Positions 36,855 to 45,904 of a DNA stretch of 64,000 nucleotides are shown piece after piece. The notes under the pieces were generated by a model, which did no database searches, was not told the DNA's origin, and worked only from the letters and a program-made list of their open reading frames with translations. Within the stretch, counting starts at the first letter, position 1. Every line of letters starts with the position of its first letter. The translations under genes and the position numbers were made by a program. Origin of the DNA: K23-9 sp964460665. Its GTDB lineage: Bacteria; Planctomycetota; Planctomycetia; Pirellulales; Pirellulaceae. The stretch spans positions 11,461-75,460 of the forward strand of contig CAYWSL010000006.1 in the NCBI GenBank assembly GCA_964460665.1, written 5' to 3'.

Positions 36855-37700
36855 TTGCACTTACTCGCTGGTTTCAAACACGTGATCATTGTTCTTGTCC
36901 TTGCTGTCGTTCAGGGGATCGCTGAATTTCTCCCGATCAGTTCGTCGGGCCACTTGGTCCTTTTGGGGTCCATGCTGGAGAATATGACTTCGCTTGGCAG
37001 TGCTGCGACCAAGGTAAAAAGTGAAGAGCCAACGCTAGAGATCATTCTGCACGCTGGAACGCTGGGTTCGATTCTGGTCGTCTATTGGCGTCGGATTCTG
37101 GATTTGCTGACCAGTGATCGTCGCGTCATCATGCTGTTGGTCTTTGGCACCATCCCTGCTGCCGCAGTTGGGCTGACCATCAAGAAGATGTTTCCCAGCC
37201 TGTTTCATAACACGTACTTGGCTGGTGCGATGTTGATTCTGACCGGTGTGATGCTGATCGTACTGGGGAAGCTGAAACCACGCGAAGGCAGCTACCAAAA
37301 GCTAAGCGTGGTCGCCGCGATCTTAGTTGGCTGCTTTCAGGCCGTCGCCATCCTGCCGGGCATCAGCCGCAGTGGGTCCACGATCTTGGGAGGCCGCTTG
37401 CTGGGCCTCAAAAACGAGGACTCGCTGACTTTCTCGTTTTTGCTGGCAATTCCTGCCATTTTGGGGGCAACTCTCCTGTCACTGAAGGACTTGTACGAGA
37501 ACTACTCCAACGGAATACAGCAGGCCCACCAGGCGCCAGAATTGGTCGCTGGAGCTGTCGTTTCGTTTATAATCGGTGTAGTGGCACTGAAATGGCTAAT
37601 CAGGTGGAGTCAAAATGACCGATTACACTACTTTGCATGGTGGTGCATCCCCTTCGGTATTCTCGCAATATGCTTGTCATTTGGCGGATATATTGCCTGA
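36855..37700 (+). CDS. uppP: undecaprenyl-diphosphatase
   Basis: A 281-residue integral membrane phosphatase (BacA/UppP) that converts undecaprenyl diphosphate to the monophosphate carrier for peptidoglycan and other envelope polymers. Active-site motifs are VVQGIAEFLPISSSGHLVL (about residues 17-35) and VAILPGISRSGSTILGGRLLG (about 157-177). About seven to eight helices are seen. The start is TTG 36855, giving an N-terminus as long as in E. coli; GTG 36882 is an alternative nine codons later. DUF368, the presumed carrier flippase, is 300 bp upstream, so carrier recycling genes are grouped here. UppP presence agrees with peptidoglycan in this lineage. Confidence 0.94.
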   Translation: MHLLAGFKHVIIVLVLAVVQGIAEFLPISSSGHLVLLGSMLENMTSLGSAATKVKSEEPTLEIILHAGTLGSILVVYWRRILDLLTSDRRVIMLLVFGTIPAAAVGLTIKKMFPSLFHNTYLAGAMLILTGVMLIVLGKLKPREGSYQKLSVVAAILVGCFQAVAILPGISRSGSTILGGRLLGLKNEDSLTFSFLLAIPAILGATLLSLKDLYENYSNGIQQAHQAPELVAGAVVSFIIGVVALKWLIRWSQNDRLHYFAWWCIPFGILAICLSFGGYIA

Positions 37701-37820
37701 TCGTGAATAGAATCGCCAGAAATTGACGGATATCTTGTATGTAGAAGGTAGGGTCTGGTAGACTTTTTAGGGTTAGGACCGCCCGCCGGGAAGGTGTCGA
37801 AGTAACGTAATCCAGTCTGA

Positions 37821-37839
37821 TGGTTGAATTAATCAACCA
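37821..37839. promoter_or_regulatory. candidate LexA operator upstream of lexA
   Basis: TGGTTGAATTAATCAACCA has perfect 7-bp inverted arms around ATTAA. It ends 27 bp before the lexA start codon, where an autorepression site is expected. It differs from the E. coli CTG-N10-CAG box, as LexA boxes of other phyla do. It is the only strong palindrome in the spacer. Binding is inferred. Confidence 0.55.
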
Positions 37840-37866
37840 AAGGGCCACGAAAAGGGGATTTGAAGA

Positions 37867-38466
37867 ATGGCTTCCACACAACTGACCGAACGTCAGCAGA
37901 ATGTGTACAACATGATCCGCGAGCTAATCGTAGGTCGTGGATACGGGCCAACTGTGCGTGAAATTGGTGAACATTTTGGCATCAAGAGCCCCAATGGGGT
38001 GATGTGTCATTTGCGAGCCTTAGAGCGTAAAGGCTTGATTCGCCGCAGCCCAAATAAGTCGCGTGCAATCGAATTGACTCAATCTGCTGACCGAAACGGT
38101 CACAGCCTACCTTTAGCAGGTATGGTCGCGGCAGGTCCAACGGCGCTTGCATTCGGTCAGAACAACCGCGTCGATTTCAGCGAGATGTTCTTTCAAGATG
38201 ACCGCTTTATCTTGCGTGTCTCTGGCGACTCGATGATTGATGCCCATATCACCGATGGTGACTATGTGATCATTCAAAAGCAGGACACCGCCGAGCCAGG
38301 GCAGATGGTTGTCGCTCAGACGCCAACTGGTGAAACGCTGAAGTACTGGCATCCAGAAGGCGACCGAATTCGGTTGCAGCCCGCCAACAAAAACATGGAA
38401 CCGATCTACGTCAAAGAAGCGACTGTGATTGGTATCGCTGTAGGTGTCGTTCGCTCCGGCATGTAG
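37867..38466 (+). CDS. lexA: SOS regulator LexA
   Basis: A 199-residue repressor of the SOS regulon. The N-terminal winged helix (about 1-70) contains ERQQNVYNMIRELIVGRGYGP and IGEHFGIKSPNGVMCHLRAL. The linker has the self-cleavage bond Ala89-Gly90 (MVAAGPT). The C-terminal peptidase has Ser122 (SGDSMID) and Lys159 (ETLKYWH), so autocleavage on RecA-ssDNA is expected. Length matches E. coli LexA (202). GAAAAGGGG lies 9-17 bases upstream of the ATG, and a 19-bp palindrome before that may be its own operator. A good terminator follows, ending at the convergent response-regulator gene. Confidence 0.96.
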   Translation: MASTQLTERQQNVYNMIRELIVGRGYGPTVREIGEHFGIKSPNGVMCHLRALERKGLIRRSPNKSRAIELTQSADRNGHSLPLAGMVAAGPTALAFGQNNRVDFSEMFFQDDRFILRVSGDSMIDAHITDGDYVIIQKQDTAEPGQMVVAQTPTGETLKYWHPEGDRIRLQPANKNMEPIYVKEATVIGIAVGVVRSGM

Positions 38467-38501
38467 CCGACGTCACTTATCGCCAAAAGTGAATAACGAA
38501 G

Positions 38502-38539
38502 TCTCGTTCGATCGTGTTGATCGCACGAGATTCTTTTTT
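38502..38539 (+). terminator. Rho-independent terminator of lexA
   Basis: TCTCGT (38502-38507) and CGATC (38509-38513) pair with GATCG (38519-38523) and ACGAGA (38525-38530), with one mismatch and a GTGTT loop. The T-rich tail TTCTTTTTT (38531-38539) overlaps the stop codon of the convergent response regulator. It is placed 35 bp after lexA. Confidence 0.85.
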
Positions 38540-39920
38540 AGCCAGCCATGCGACGTTCTTCGGCGGCATTCAATTTGTTGTAGAGCGTTCTAGCACTAAC
38601 GCCCAGTTCTTCGGCGGCAGCTTTCTTGTCACCGTTATGACGTTCGATGGCGCGTTCAATGGCAATCGCCTCGATTTCGCGAAGTGACATCGGACCGGTG
38701 TCGCGAATTTCTTTGCGCAACTGCCGTTGACTGAAGTGGCTTGGCAAGTCTTCGACGCCAATTGGCATTTCGTCGCAAAGGATCGAAGCGTGTTCAACCA
38801 CGTTGGCTAACTCGCGGACATTGCCAGGCCAACGGTGGGAGATCAATTCGTCGGCTGCTTCGGCAGTAAACGGCTGCTCCAAACTTCCGTCCGTGCGGTG
38901 CCGACGCAGAAGATGCGTTGCCAGTGTGATGATATCCCCGGGGCGTTCTCGTAGTGCGGGCACGTGAATCTCGAACGTATTGATGCGAAACATCAGGTCT
39001 TCGCGAAACGTTCCGTCCAGCACCATCTGCTCAAGATCGCGGTGCGTTGCACAGACAATTCGCACGTTCACATTGACCGTTTGGTTGTCACCCAGACGCC
39101 GAATATCACCTGTTTCTAAAACACGCAGCAGCTTGGCTTGCATCGCGAGTGGCAGTTCGCCGATTTCGTCTAAGAAGATCGTGCCACCATCTGCTACTTC
39201 GAATAGACCGACGCGAGCAGAATCGGCTCCCGTGTAAGCACCTTTGCAGTGCCCAAACAGTTCGCTTTCGATCAAGTTCTCTGGTAGCGCGCCGCAGTTC
39301 ACTGCAACCAGTGGTTCTTCGGCGCGAAGACTTTGCTCATGCACGGCTCGGGCGACCAGTTCTTTACCGCACCCGGTTTCTCCGCGAATCAACACGGTGC
39401 TTTCCGAAGGGCTGACTTTGGCGATCAGCTTGCGTACCGCGTTCATCGCTGGTGCTTCGCCGATTAGTTTCGGGTCGCCTTGGACTTGGTGAAGCCGATG
39501 CTGAAGCGCAGTCAACTGCCGCTTAGTGCTGCGACGTTGAGCAATTCGCCCCAGCATTTCAGCGATGTGTGTCAGTGGACAGGGCTTCGTTAAGTACTCG
39601 AATGCTTGATGCCGAAGCGCAGCGATTGCGGTTTCCTGGCTGGGCTTGCCAGTCATCACAACGGCTTCGATTTCCGGTCGTAACTCGCGTGCCTTGCCGA
39701 TCACTTCGATGCCGTTCATTCCGGGCATGTCTAGGTCGACAATCAGACAGTCAAACGACTCCTTTTCCATGGCAGCCACTGCGGTCAAACCATCAGGGCA
39801 CACGACAACGGAGTGTCCCATGCGTTCTAGGTTCGTCCGCATCAACTCTTGCAGATTGGCTTCATCGTCGGCAAACAGGATGTGCATCGATGGTCGTTCA
39901 GGCCGCTTTGGCAGTGTCAT
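38538..39920 (-). CDS. sigma-54-dependent response regulator (NtrC family)
   Basis: A 460-residue regulator. The receiver domain (about 12-125) has phosphoacceptor Asp62 (LIVDLDMPGMNG) and acidic pair DDE at 18-20. The AAA+ domain (about 150-385) has Walker A GETGCGKE, the sigma-54 contact GAYTGAD (Tyr for the usual Phe of GAFTGA), Walker B GTIFLDEIGELP, and the GNVRELANVVEHA sensor region. A Fis-type helix-turn-helix ends the protein (GDKKAAAEELGVSARTLYNKL). It activates RpoN-dependent promoters when phosphorylated, presumably by the sensor kinase whose gene overlaps its start by 23 bp. Targets are unknown. Tyr in the loop is found in some active relatives. Confidence 0.95.
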   Translation of the reverse strand: MTLPKRPERPSMHILFADDEANLQELMRTNLERMGHSVVVCPDGLTAVAAMEKESFDCLIVDLDMPGMNGIEVIGKARELRPEIEAVVMTGKPSQETAIAALRHQAFEYLTKPCPLTHIAEMLGRIAQRRSTKRQLTALQHRLHQVQGDPKLIGEAPAMNAVRKLIAKVSPSESTVLIRGETGCGKELVARAVHEQSLRAEEPLVAVNCGALPENLIESELFGHCKGAYTGADSARVGLFEVADGGTIFLDEIGELPLAMQAKLLRVLETGDIRRLGDNQTVNVNVRIVCATHRDLEQMVLDGTFREDLMFRINTFEIHVPALRERPGDIITLATHLLRRHRTDGSLEQPFTAEAADELISHRWPGNVRELANVVEHASILCDEMPIGVEDLPSHFSQRQLRKEIRDTGPMSLREIEAIAIERAIERHNGDKKAAAEELGVSARTLYNKLNAAEERRMAG

Positions 39921-41547
39921 AGTTCCGTCCCGTCATTGAATAGTGGTGTTCGGTTTCGTCGTCCTTGACATCGGTGATAGGCAACGTCATCTCCATTCGA
40001 GATCCCTTTCCTTCACCGCCGCTGCTGGCGACCAGTGATCCGTGATGCTGCGAAACGATGCGATAGGTAATGCTAAGCCCCAGGCCTGTGCCGGTTCCGT
40101 CGCGACGACGTGTAAAGAACGGCTCGAACAAGTGATTCAGTACTTCCGAGTTCATTCCGCAGCCGTTGTCATAGACTCCGACATAAGCTTGTCCGTCTCT
40201 GTTGCGGACATGAACAACAACCCGTCCGTCCTCTTCTACGCTTTCCAATGCGTTGGTGACAAGATTCAAGACGACTTGGCGAATTTCGTGCGAATTGCAA
40301 TGGGCAGTGACCGACGGAGCGCATTCAACACGCAACTGCTTGCATTTGTACTTTCCCAGTGTGCTGACGATTTCCACCACGTCCTTTACCAAGGCCACGA
40401 GATCAACCGATGTGCGGCTGATGTCTCCCAGTCGGCTGAAATCGAGCAGCCGTTCGGTGATGCCTTTGCAGCGATAGGCTTCTTGCTGAATGCGTGGCAA
40501 GTTGACTTGCAGCGACTTGGAAATGTCTACGTCGATGGCGTTGGGATTCGCCATCAGCAAGTCATCCAGTTCGGCCTGTAGCGATTCTGCGCTCCAAGCG
40601 ATACTGGCGAGCGGATTGTTGATTTCGTGCGCGACGCCGGCGGCCAGGAAACCGACGCTGGCGAGTTGTTCGTTTTGGATCACTTCTCGCGTTCGTTCTT
40701 TGACTTGACGATCAAGTTCGTCGTTTGTCATTCGCTGGCGATCGTAGACGTCGCGAAACTTTGTGCTCATGCCATTCATGGCTTCGGCAAGTTCGTTCAG
40801 TTCATCGTTGGTCCCAAGATCGATTCGGTGACCATACTGACCGCTCGCGACCAATCTTGATCCCGCCAATAAGGTGTGGAATGGTTTTGCGACTAAGGAC
40901 TGAAACGAAAACCACAGCACGGATACAAGGAAGACGGCGATGGCCATGCAGACTAGGTTCACAACAATCCAGCCCTTGTACTGACCACGCACATCTTCGC
41001 TGAAGTGAACCATTTCACTATGGATCAGATCCAGATGCGATTGCGTCTTCTGAACCAACTGAGTTGCCAATGCGGCGAACTGCAGTTCGCCTTGGCGTGT
41101 CATCATGGCTGGTTCGACCATCAGCTGGTCAATCGATTCCATGACGGTTTGGATATCGGCCAAGCTTTGTTGTTGCCTGTGGCGATCTACCAAGATACGT
41201 GCGTTGTCGCTGGAACTTTCCAGTTCCGCTTTGTATTCAGTCAGCGTCAGTTCCAATTCGATCAAGTTTTGCGTGATCGAATAATTTTCGATTTCCTTTT
41301 CACTGCCCGACAGCAATGAGGTGTGCCGGATCTTGATTAGTCGGTCGTGACTTTGGCGAATGGCCTGGGCGCAGCGGCATAGCTCATTCGCATGCGGGAT
41401 TTCAGTTGCTTGCTGGCGCACCGAGTCAGCGAGTCGGCGATATCGATGTGCTCCCATGACGGCGCTAAACGCCAGGAAACAAAAGATCATGGTTAGAACA
41501 GCAAGCGCATAAACCAGCTTGGTTCGGATGGATCTTCGATGAAGCAC
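39898..41547 (-). CDS. membrane sensor histidine kinase
   Basis: A 549-residue sensor. Transmembrane helices lie at about 11-30 (LVYALAVLTMIFCFLAFSAV) and 182-205 (VNLVCMAIAVFLVSVLWFSF), with a helical periplasmic sensor domain between them. A HAMP region (about 208-262, LVAKPFHTLLAGSRLVASGQ) and a short coiled coil follow. The phospho-accepting His is in AAGVAHEINNPLASIAW. The ATPase domain has the N box (QVVLNLVTNALESVEED), G1 (YDNGCGMNSE) and GTGLGLSITYRIVSQHHGS. The gene overlaps the NtrC-type regulator by 23 bp, a cognate pair. The signal sensed is unknown. It lies 167 bp after the Ser/Thr kinase gene on the same strand. Confidence 0.94.
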   Translation of the reverse strand: MLHRRSIRTKLVYALAVLTMIFCFLAFSAVMGAHRYRRLADSVRQQATEIPHANELCRCAQAIRQSHDRLIKIRHTSLLSGSEKEIENYSITQNLIELELTLTEYKAELESSSDNARILVDRHRQQQSLADIQTVMESIDQLMVEPAMMTRQGELQFAALATQLVQKTQSHLDLIHSEMVHFSEDVRGQYKGWIVVNLVCMAIAVFLVSVLWFSFQSLVAKPFHTLLAGSRLVASGQYGHRIDLGTNDELNELAEAMNGMSTKFRDVYDRQRMTNDELDRQVKERTREVIQNEQLASVGFLAAGVAHEINNPLASIAWSAESLQAELDDLLMANPNAIDVDISKSLQVNLPRIQQEAYRCKGITERLLDFSRLGDISRTSVDLVALVKDVVEIVSTLGKYKCKQLRVECAPSVTAHCNSHEIRQVVLNLVTNALESVEEDGRVVVHVRNRDGQAYVGVYDNGCGMNSEVLNHLFEPFFTRRRDGTGTGLGLSITYRIVSQHHGSLVASSGGEGKGSRMEMTLPITDVKDDETEHHYSMTGRNYDTAKAA

Positions 41548-41714
41548 GCCATGCCCTCCCTAGCAGTTTGCGTGTTGGATATCGTCCCCTTTGACTGCAC
41601 GCTGCTTAGTGATTTGGGGCTCACAGCAGCGGTCACAGCCGAGAGTAGACATCTTGGGTTCCTGCAGCAAGATGAACCCGAATCGTGATTGCTAGCGACT
41701 CAAGCGTTTGGCCG

Positions 41715-43043
41715 CTAAAGGCTGCCACGCACGATAAAACCGATGATCGCGCCGACCAAAATGCTGATCGGAACAGCAATCGATAGGGCAATGGCGATCG
41801 CCAAAGTGTGGTTGGGGCGAGGGGCGATTTGGATGTCCTGGTCCAACCCCATCGGGGTGGGGGGAAACGCTGGATGAGAGTTCCCCGACATGCTAAGGGC
41901 ACCGGAATTGGTGGGATCTGAATCGGAGCCCGGAATGCCTGCTGCCTGCCCTGCCGAATCAACTGCGGGCTCGCTAGGTGGCGGTGGCGGAGTCCAGGCT
42001 TGTCGGTCGATTGGACGATTGACTGCTTCAACGGCTGTGCCTGCCCAAGGTTCCAGGCGTTCGGCAACTTCGACGGCCGAACTAATGCGGCGTGAAGGAT
42101 CTTTCTCCATCATGTCCGCGATGGTGTCGACGAAGTCTTCGCTTAGGTCCGGAGCGAACTTGCGCGGATGCCATGGCGTTTGCTCGCAGTGCCGTTTGCA
42201 TTTACTGCGTGAATCGCCTCCAGGGAACGGGACCTTGCCGGTGACAGTGTAGTACAGCGTGCAGCCAAGCGAGTAGATATCGCTGGCCGGGCCAACCGAT
42301 AGCGGACTGCGAATTTGTTCCGGCGAAAGATAGTCAGCGGTTCCAACGATCTTACCAGCACGTGGGCCGTCGTCATCCAGTCCCATGCTCCATGCGGCCA
42401 AGCCGATGTCGGAGACTTTGGCGTGCCCATCGGGCGTGACCAAAATGTTCCCAGGTTTGACGTCGCGATGAACCAGCCCCAGTTCGTGCGCGTAGTGCAG
42501 CCCATGTGCGGCTTGTGAAACGATCATGGCGGCGTGATGCATCGTCAGTGGTCCGCCGCTGCGCACCAGTCGTCGCAAGTCGGTTCCCGGAACGTACTCG
42601 GTAACTAGGTAGTGCACGTTCCCGTCGTTGCCTGCGTCATAGGCGCGAACCACATAGGGGCAGTCCAAACCTGCTTGTAAACGAATTTCGCGCGCGAAAG
42701 CGTCACGAGATTCGGCGGTCGACTTTTCGCGAGGAAGCACTTTCACGGCGCACTCGCGTCCCATCACGTCGTGGACTGCTTTGAAAACTTGGCCCATTCC
42801 TCCTTGCCCGATCCATTCGGTGATCAGGTACGGACCGAGTTTCAGTTTTGTCCGTCCGGCCATCAACTGCTGCGATTGATAGTCCGTGATGATGCCGCTT
42901 TTAACAAGCGTTGCGGCCATGACTTTCTCGTCCTCCGAGCCAGTCATTTCGACGACTTTTTGCAACTTGCGGGCGGACACCAATCCACTGCGAAGGGCTG
43001 CTTCGCGAAAGCTAAGTTTCGGATGGGATTGCTTGTCCGTCAT
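41715..43043 (-). CDS. membrane-anchored Ser/Thr protein kinase
   Basis: A 442-residue PknB-type kinase. An N-terminal helical domain (about 8-68) precedes the kinase (about 72-335). It has glycine loop GQGGMGQVFKA, ATP lysine in CAVKVLP, catalytic HRDVKPGNILV, and GTADYLSPEQ in the activation segment. The DFG motif reads DIG (VSDIGLA), Phe to Ile; the Asp and Gly are kept, so activity is plausible. A Pro-rich linker (about 345-410) leads to one C-terminal helix (LAIAIALSIAVPISILVGAI) with a very short outer tail, so there is no extracellular sensor. It is 11 bp downstream of the GH38-like gene and may be cotranscribed with it. Confidence 0.93.
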   Translation of the reverse strand: MTDKQSHPKLSFREAALRSGLVSARKLQKVVEMTGSEDEKVMAATLVKSGIITDYQSQQLMAGRTKLKLGPYLITEWIGQGGMGQVFKAVHDVMGRECAVKVLPREKSTAESRDAFAREIRLQAGLDCPYVVRAYDAGNDGNVHYLVTEYVPGTDLRRLVRSGGPLTMHHAAMIVSQAAHGLHYAHELGLVHRDVKPGNILVTPDGHAKVSDIGLAAWSMGLDDDGPRAGKIVGTADYLSPEQIRSPLSVGPASDIYSLGCTLYYTVTGKVPFPGGDSRSKCKRHCEQTPWHPRKFAPDLSEDFVDTIADMMEKDPSRRISSAVEVAERLEPWAGTAVEAVNRPIDRQAWTPPPPPSEPAVDSAGQAAGIPGSDSDPTNSGALSMSGNSHPAFPPTPMGLDQDIQIAPRPNHTLAIAIALSIAVPISILVGAIIGFIVRGSL

Positions 43044-43054
43044 TCGCAGAATCG

Positions 43055-45904
43055 CTAGGAAGCCGATGTAGATTTGAAAACAACGAACAAATCAACGACT
43101 TGATGGCCCGACACCATTAAACGCACCGTATCGTCTTTCCATTTTACGCCGCCCACGTTTGCGATGTTGTCTTCGGTTTCGGATTCGCTGGGCAGTGGTT
43201 GGTTCGGGTCATCATGCTCAGTTCCCAATGCAGCAAACTGCACGTCTCGGCAAAAGCGAACCGCAAGGCTTGCCGATTTTCCGCGTGTTTGGATGATGCG
43301 AACATGCGCCGCTAGTAGATTGTCATCGCGTGTGAAAACCCGCATGTGATTGATCATCGCATCGCGTGGTGACACGTGAGTGATCCATCCGGTTGATGGC
43401 AGTGAAGCATCGGAGCTAATCGATACCACGCTGGGCTGACACAACAATCCCTTAGCCGTCGCGACCGGCTGTGGTTGGTCAAAACCGTAGGCGAATGAAA
43501 ACTTGTAGGCGTTTTGGCCTTTCACTGCCAGCAGCGTGTCGGTGAAACGATCGCCAACACGACGGTGGTAGGCAAGTCCAGCCGAACCGATCAACGTTTG
43601 CCGTTCGGCTTCGTCCAGGACAACACCAAGCGGAGCCACCAAGCGTCGGCTCTTTGCTCGATGCAGTTTGTCGCGAACGATCACGCGCGTAATCGCGGAC
43701 TCTGAAGCCACCACGGCTCGCGCGGCGACATAGTTGTTCCACGGTTGGTCACCAAAATTGGCTTTTGGGTGAATCGATCCACTAACGTGTAGCCAGCGAC
43801 TTCCGCGTTGCAGTTCGTATCGCAAATCAAACTCGGCGGCGACCTGTGAATCCTTGCTCAGCACCCGGCCGCGAACCACGATCGCACCTTTGGCTTGCGA
43901 AGCCTCCGCTACCTCGAAGCTATCGCAAACCATCGTCGACTCGTCTTTCTCGGCGTCCTTGTTCGATCCTTTGACGTTGGATTCGACATGCACCAGTCGC
44001 ATCGAAAATCGGTTGCCACGAACACCGCCGCTATAAACACCTTGGATGCCGCCGGTCGTTTCGCTCAGCGAGATCTCCATGAACTCATTCTGCAGCGTGT
44101 TGCCTTCTGCGATCGCTTTGTCGGCAAACAATCGTTTGAACAACCCTTTTTTAACGGCACCTTCGCTAGAATTGACGATTGCGAACCCGCCGGCGGGCAC
44201 ATCAACTGAAACCACGTTACCGTTGCTGCTGGCGGAAACAGCAAACACATGCGGGTCCGCCTGGTTTGCCGTGCCGTCAATTTCAACTTGGGATCGCATC
44301 CCCAGCAAATGAGGATTGACGACCAACTTGGCGGCTCCCTTTGCGGACACCGACGCGCCAATCGCGTTGGCGAAATGATCGGCGGTTTGTTTTGTTTCGA
44401 CTGTCTTTCCAGCGGCTAAGGCAGTCATCGCGTTTAGCCGATCATCGAATTCTTGGCGAAGCGATTCGTGGATGGCGACGATCGGCGCCTTGATGGGATC
44501 TGTCTGGTTGTCTGCCACGTAGCGAGTTAGCACTTCGTGAGCGTCGCTGGTCACGGCCTTGGCATCGCCGTGGTGATACGGTTGTTCGCCATCGCGAAAA
44601 TAAGATTCCAAAATCCAGAACCGACCCAGCACCAAGCACCAGGACGCCACACATCGCAAGTCGTTGAAGCTATCGCTTGCTTGGCCGGGCCAGTGGGCCA
44701 GCAACGCCGTTGCGATTTCGCCGCCATCGATGGCTTCGCCCAAGCGCGCCCCGAGACTTAAGAATGCCGAGTCGCCGGAAGCATCAATTGGCTTTGCGGT
44801 TAACGATTCGATCTCCGCGCCGCCGGACTGCTGGATCACTTTGGCTTCTTCGCCGTGGCCCGTACCGCGTGCGAAGTCGATCGGTACGATTCCAGAATAC
44901 CCCAATCGTACCAGCGTTGGCGTTAGGTCTGATGGCGTCGAACCGGAGAACCGTCCGTAAACTGATGGCGGTTTGCCAACTGCCTGGGCGGCTTTGTCGC
45001 GTGATTCCGCAATGCAGCGTTCAGCGTCGGCATAAGTCATCGTGTCAAAACAAATGTCGCTAGGTGGTGCGCCGCCGATCCAGCCGACTTCATTGGACGC
45101 GAGCCATTGCTTTAACGTTTCGCGTTGTTGCTGCGTGGCTTTGCTTTCGGGCGATGGACAGCGCAGTGCTTCGGCGACCGCATCGTCGATCAAAATGTTC
45201 TGCGGCGTTTCTAGTCGAGCGGTGTGCTCGCGTTTCGCGGTTGGCTGCAAGTCGTCCGACACCAGCAATTGATCCAATGTTTTGGGCGTCAAAAGCGTTA
45301 GGTCGATCAAGTATGGATCAGACGAAAAGTAGTGATCGCGTTCTTCTGCTAGGCAGTCAAACACATTATGCAGCGCCGATGCGGTGGCTTTTGCGTCGCC
45401 ATCCAAGAACGCTTTCGCCGCGGCGACGACTTGTTTTTGCAAGTGGATTTCATCCAGATTGCTGGTGTAGCGAAGCCGGCGCGTCATGATCTGAACTTGC
45501 AGTGAAGCGTAACCTGCTGCAAAGAAGTCATCGATGCTAATCGTGCGATGCTCCGTCTTCAGTGTCGGAACATCTTCCAGGTTCATTGCCAGAAGCATGG
45601 CTTGGCGATCATCGCCAGTGACCCATTGGCAGTCCTTGTTGCGCTGGCACTTGCCCTGAAAATCCGACGGCAACTGATCCATGCTCGAGTTCGGAACCAC
45701 GACAATCCGAGGCCCATCAGGCTCCGGAGGCGAATCAGCGCGGTACCAAGTCGGCAATTGCTCGGTTTGTGCCAAAAGTCTGGGATGCCACAGCACGGTC
45801 CACCCCGCCAACAGGCTACGAGCGTCTAAATCGTTCGTTTCCGCGGGAAAATCTTCTAGCGTGGGTGCTGGAATCAAAACGCAGCACTCGTCAAAAGGGG
45901 CCAT
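43055..45904 (-). CDS. GH38-like (alpha-mannosidase-fold) large protein, function unproven
   Basis: A 949-residue protein from ATG 45904 (MAPFDECCVLIPAPTLEDFP); the frame is open 26 codons further but without family character. No signal peptide is seen, so it is probably cytoplasmic. The N-terminal half contains VVVPNSSMDQLP, a barrel-like region and YGRFSGSTPSDLTPTLVRLG near 325. The C-terminal half, starting around NEFMEISLSETTGGIQGVYS, looks like the beta-sandwich of GH38 alpha-mannosidases, ending RVFTRDDNLLAAHVRIIQTR. Clear GH38 catalytic aspartates could not be fixed, so it may be a non-catalytic relative. The kinase gene follows after 11 bp, an unusual link between a glycosidase-like protein and signalling. 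Confidence 0.6.
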   Translation of the reverse strand: MAPFDECCVLIPAPTLEDFPAETNDLDARSLLAGWTVLWHPRLLAQTEQLPTWYRADSPPEPDGPRIVVVPNSSMDQLPSDFQGKCQRNKDCQWVTGDDRQAMLLAMNLEDVPTLKTEHRTISIDDFFAAGYASLQVQIMTRRLRYTSNLDEIHLQKQVVAAAKAFLDGDAKATASALHNVFDCLAEERDHYFSSDPYLIDLTLLTPKTLDQLLVSDDLQPTAKREHTARLETPQNILIDDAVAEALRCPSPESKATQQQRETLKQWLASNEVGWIGGAPPSDICFDTMTYADAERCIAESRDKAAQAVGKPPSVYGRFSGSTPSDLTPTLVRLGYSGIVPIDFARGTGHGEEAKVIQQSGGAEIESLTAKPIDASGDSAFLSLGARLGEAIDGGEIATALLAHWPGQASDSFNDLRCVASWCLVLGRFWILESYFRDGEQPYHHGDAKAVTSDAHEVLTRYVADNQTDPIKAPIVAIHESLRQEFDDRLNAMTALAAGKTVETKQTADHFANAIGASVSAKGAAKLVVNPHLLGMRSQVEIDGTANQADPHVFAVSASSNGNVVSVDVPAGGFAIVNSSEGAVKKGLFKRLFADKAIAEGNTLQNEFMEISLSETTGGIQGVYSGGVRGNRFSMRLVHVESNVKGSNKDAEKDESTMVCDSFEVAEASQAKGAIVVRGRVLSKDSQVAAEFDLRYELQRGSRWLHVSGSIHPKANFGDQPWNNYVAARAVVASESAITRVIVRDKLHRAKSRRLVAPLGVVLDEAERQTLIGSAGLAYHRRVGDRFTDTLLAVKGQNAYKFSFAYGFDQPQPVATAKGLLCQPSVVSISSDASLPSTGWITHVSPRDAMINHMRVFTRDDNLLAAHVRIIQTRGKSASLAVRFCRDVQFAALGTEHDDPNQPLPSESETEDNIANVGGVKWKDDTVRLMVSGHQVVDLFVVFKSTSAS

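Noticed and set aside
36526..36885. 119-codon open frame between DUF368 and uppP taken as a whole gene
   Set aside because: Only its middle matches sigma region 4; the rest is out-of-frame DUF368 end and spacer. It is treated as a pseudogene remnant.
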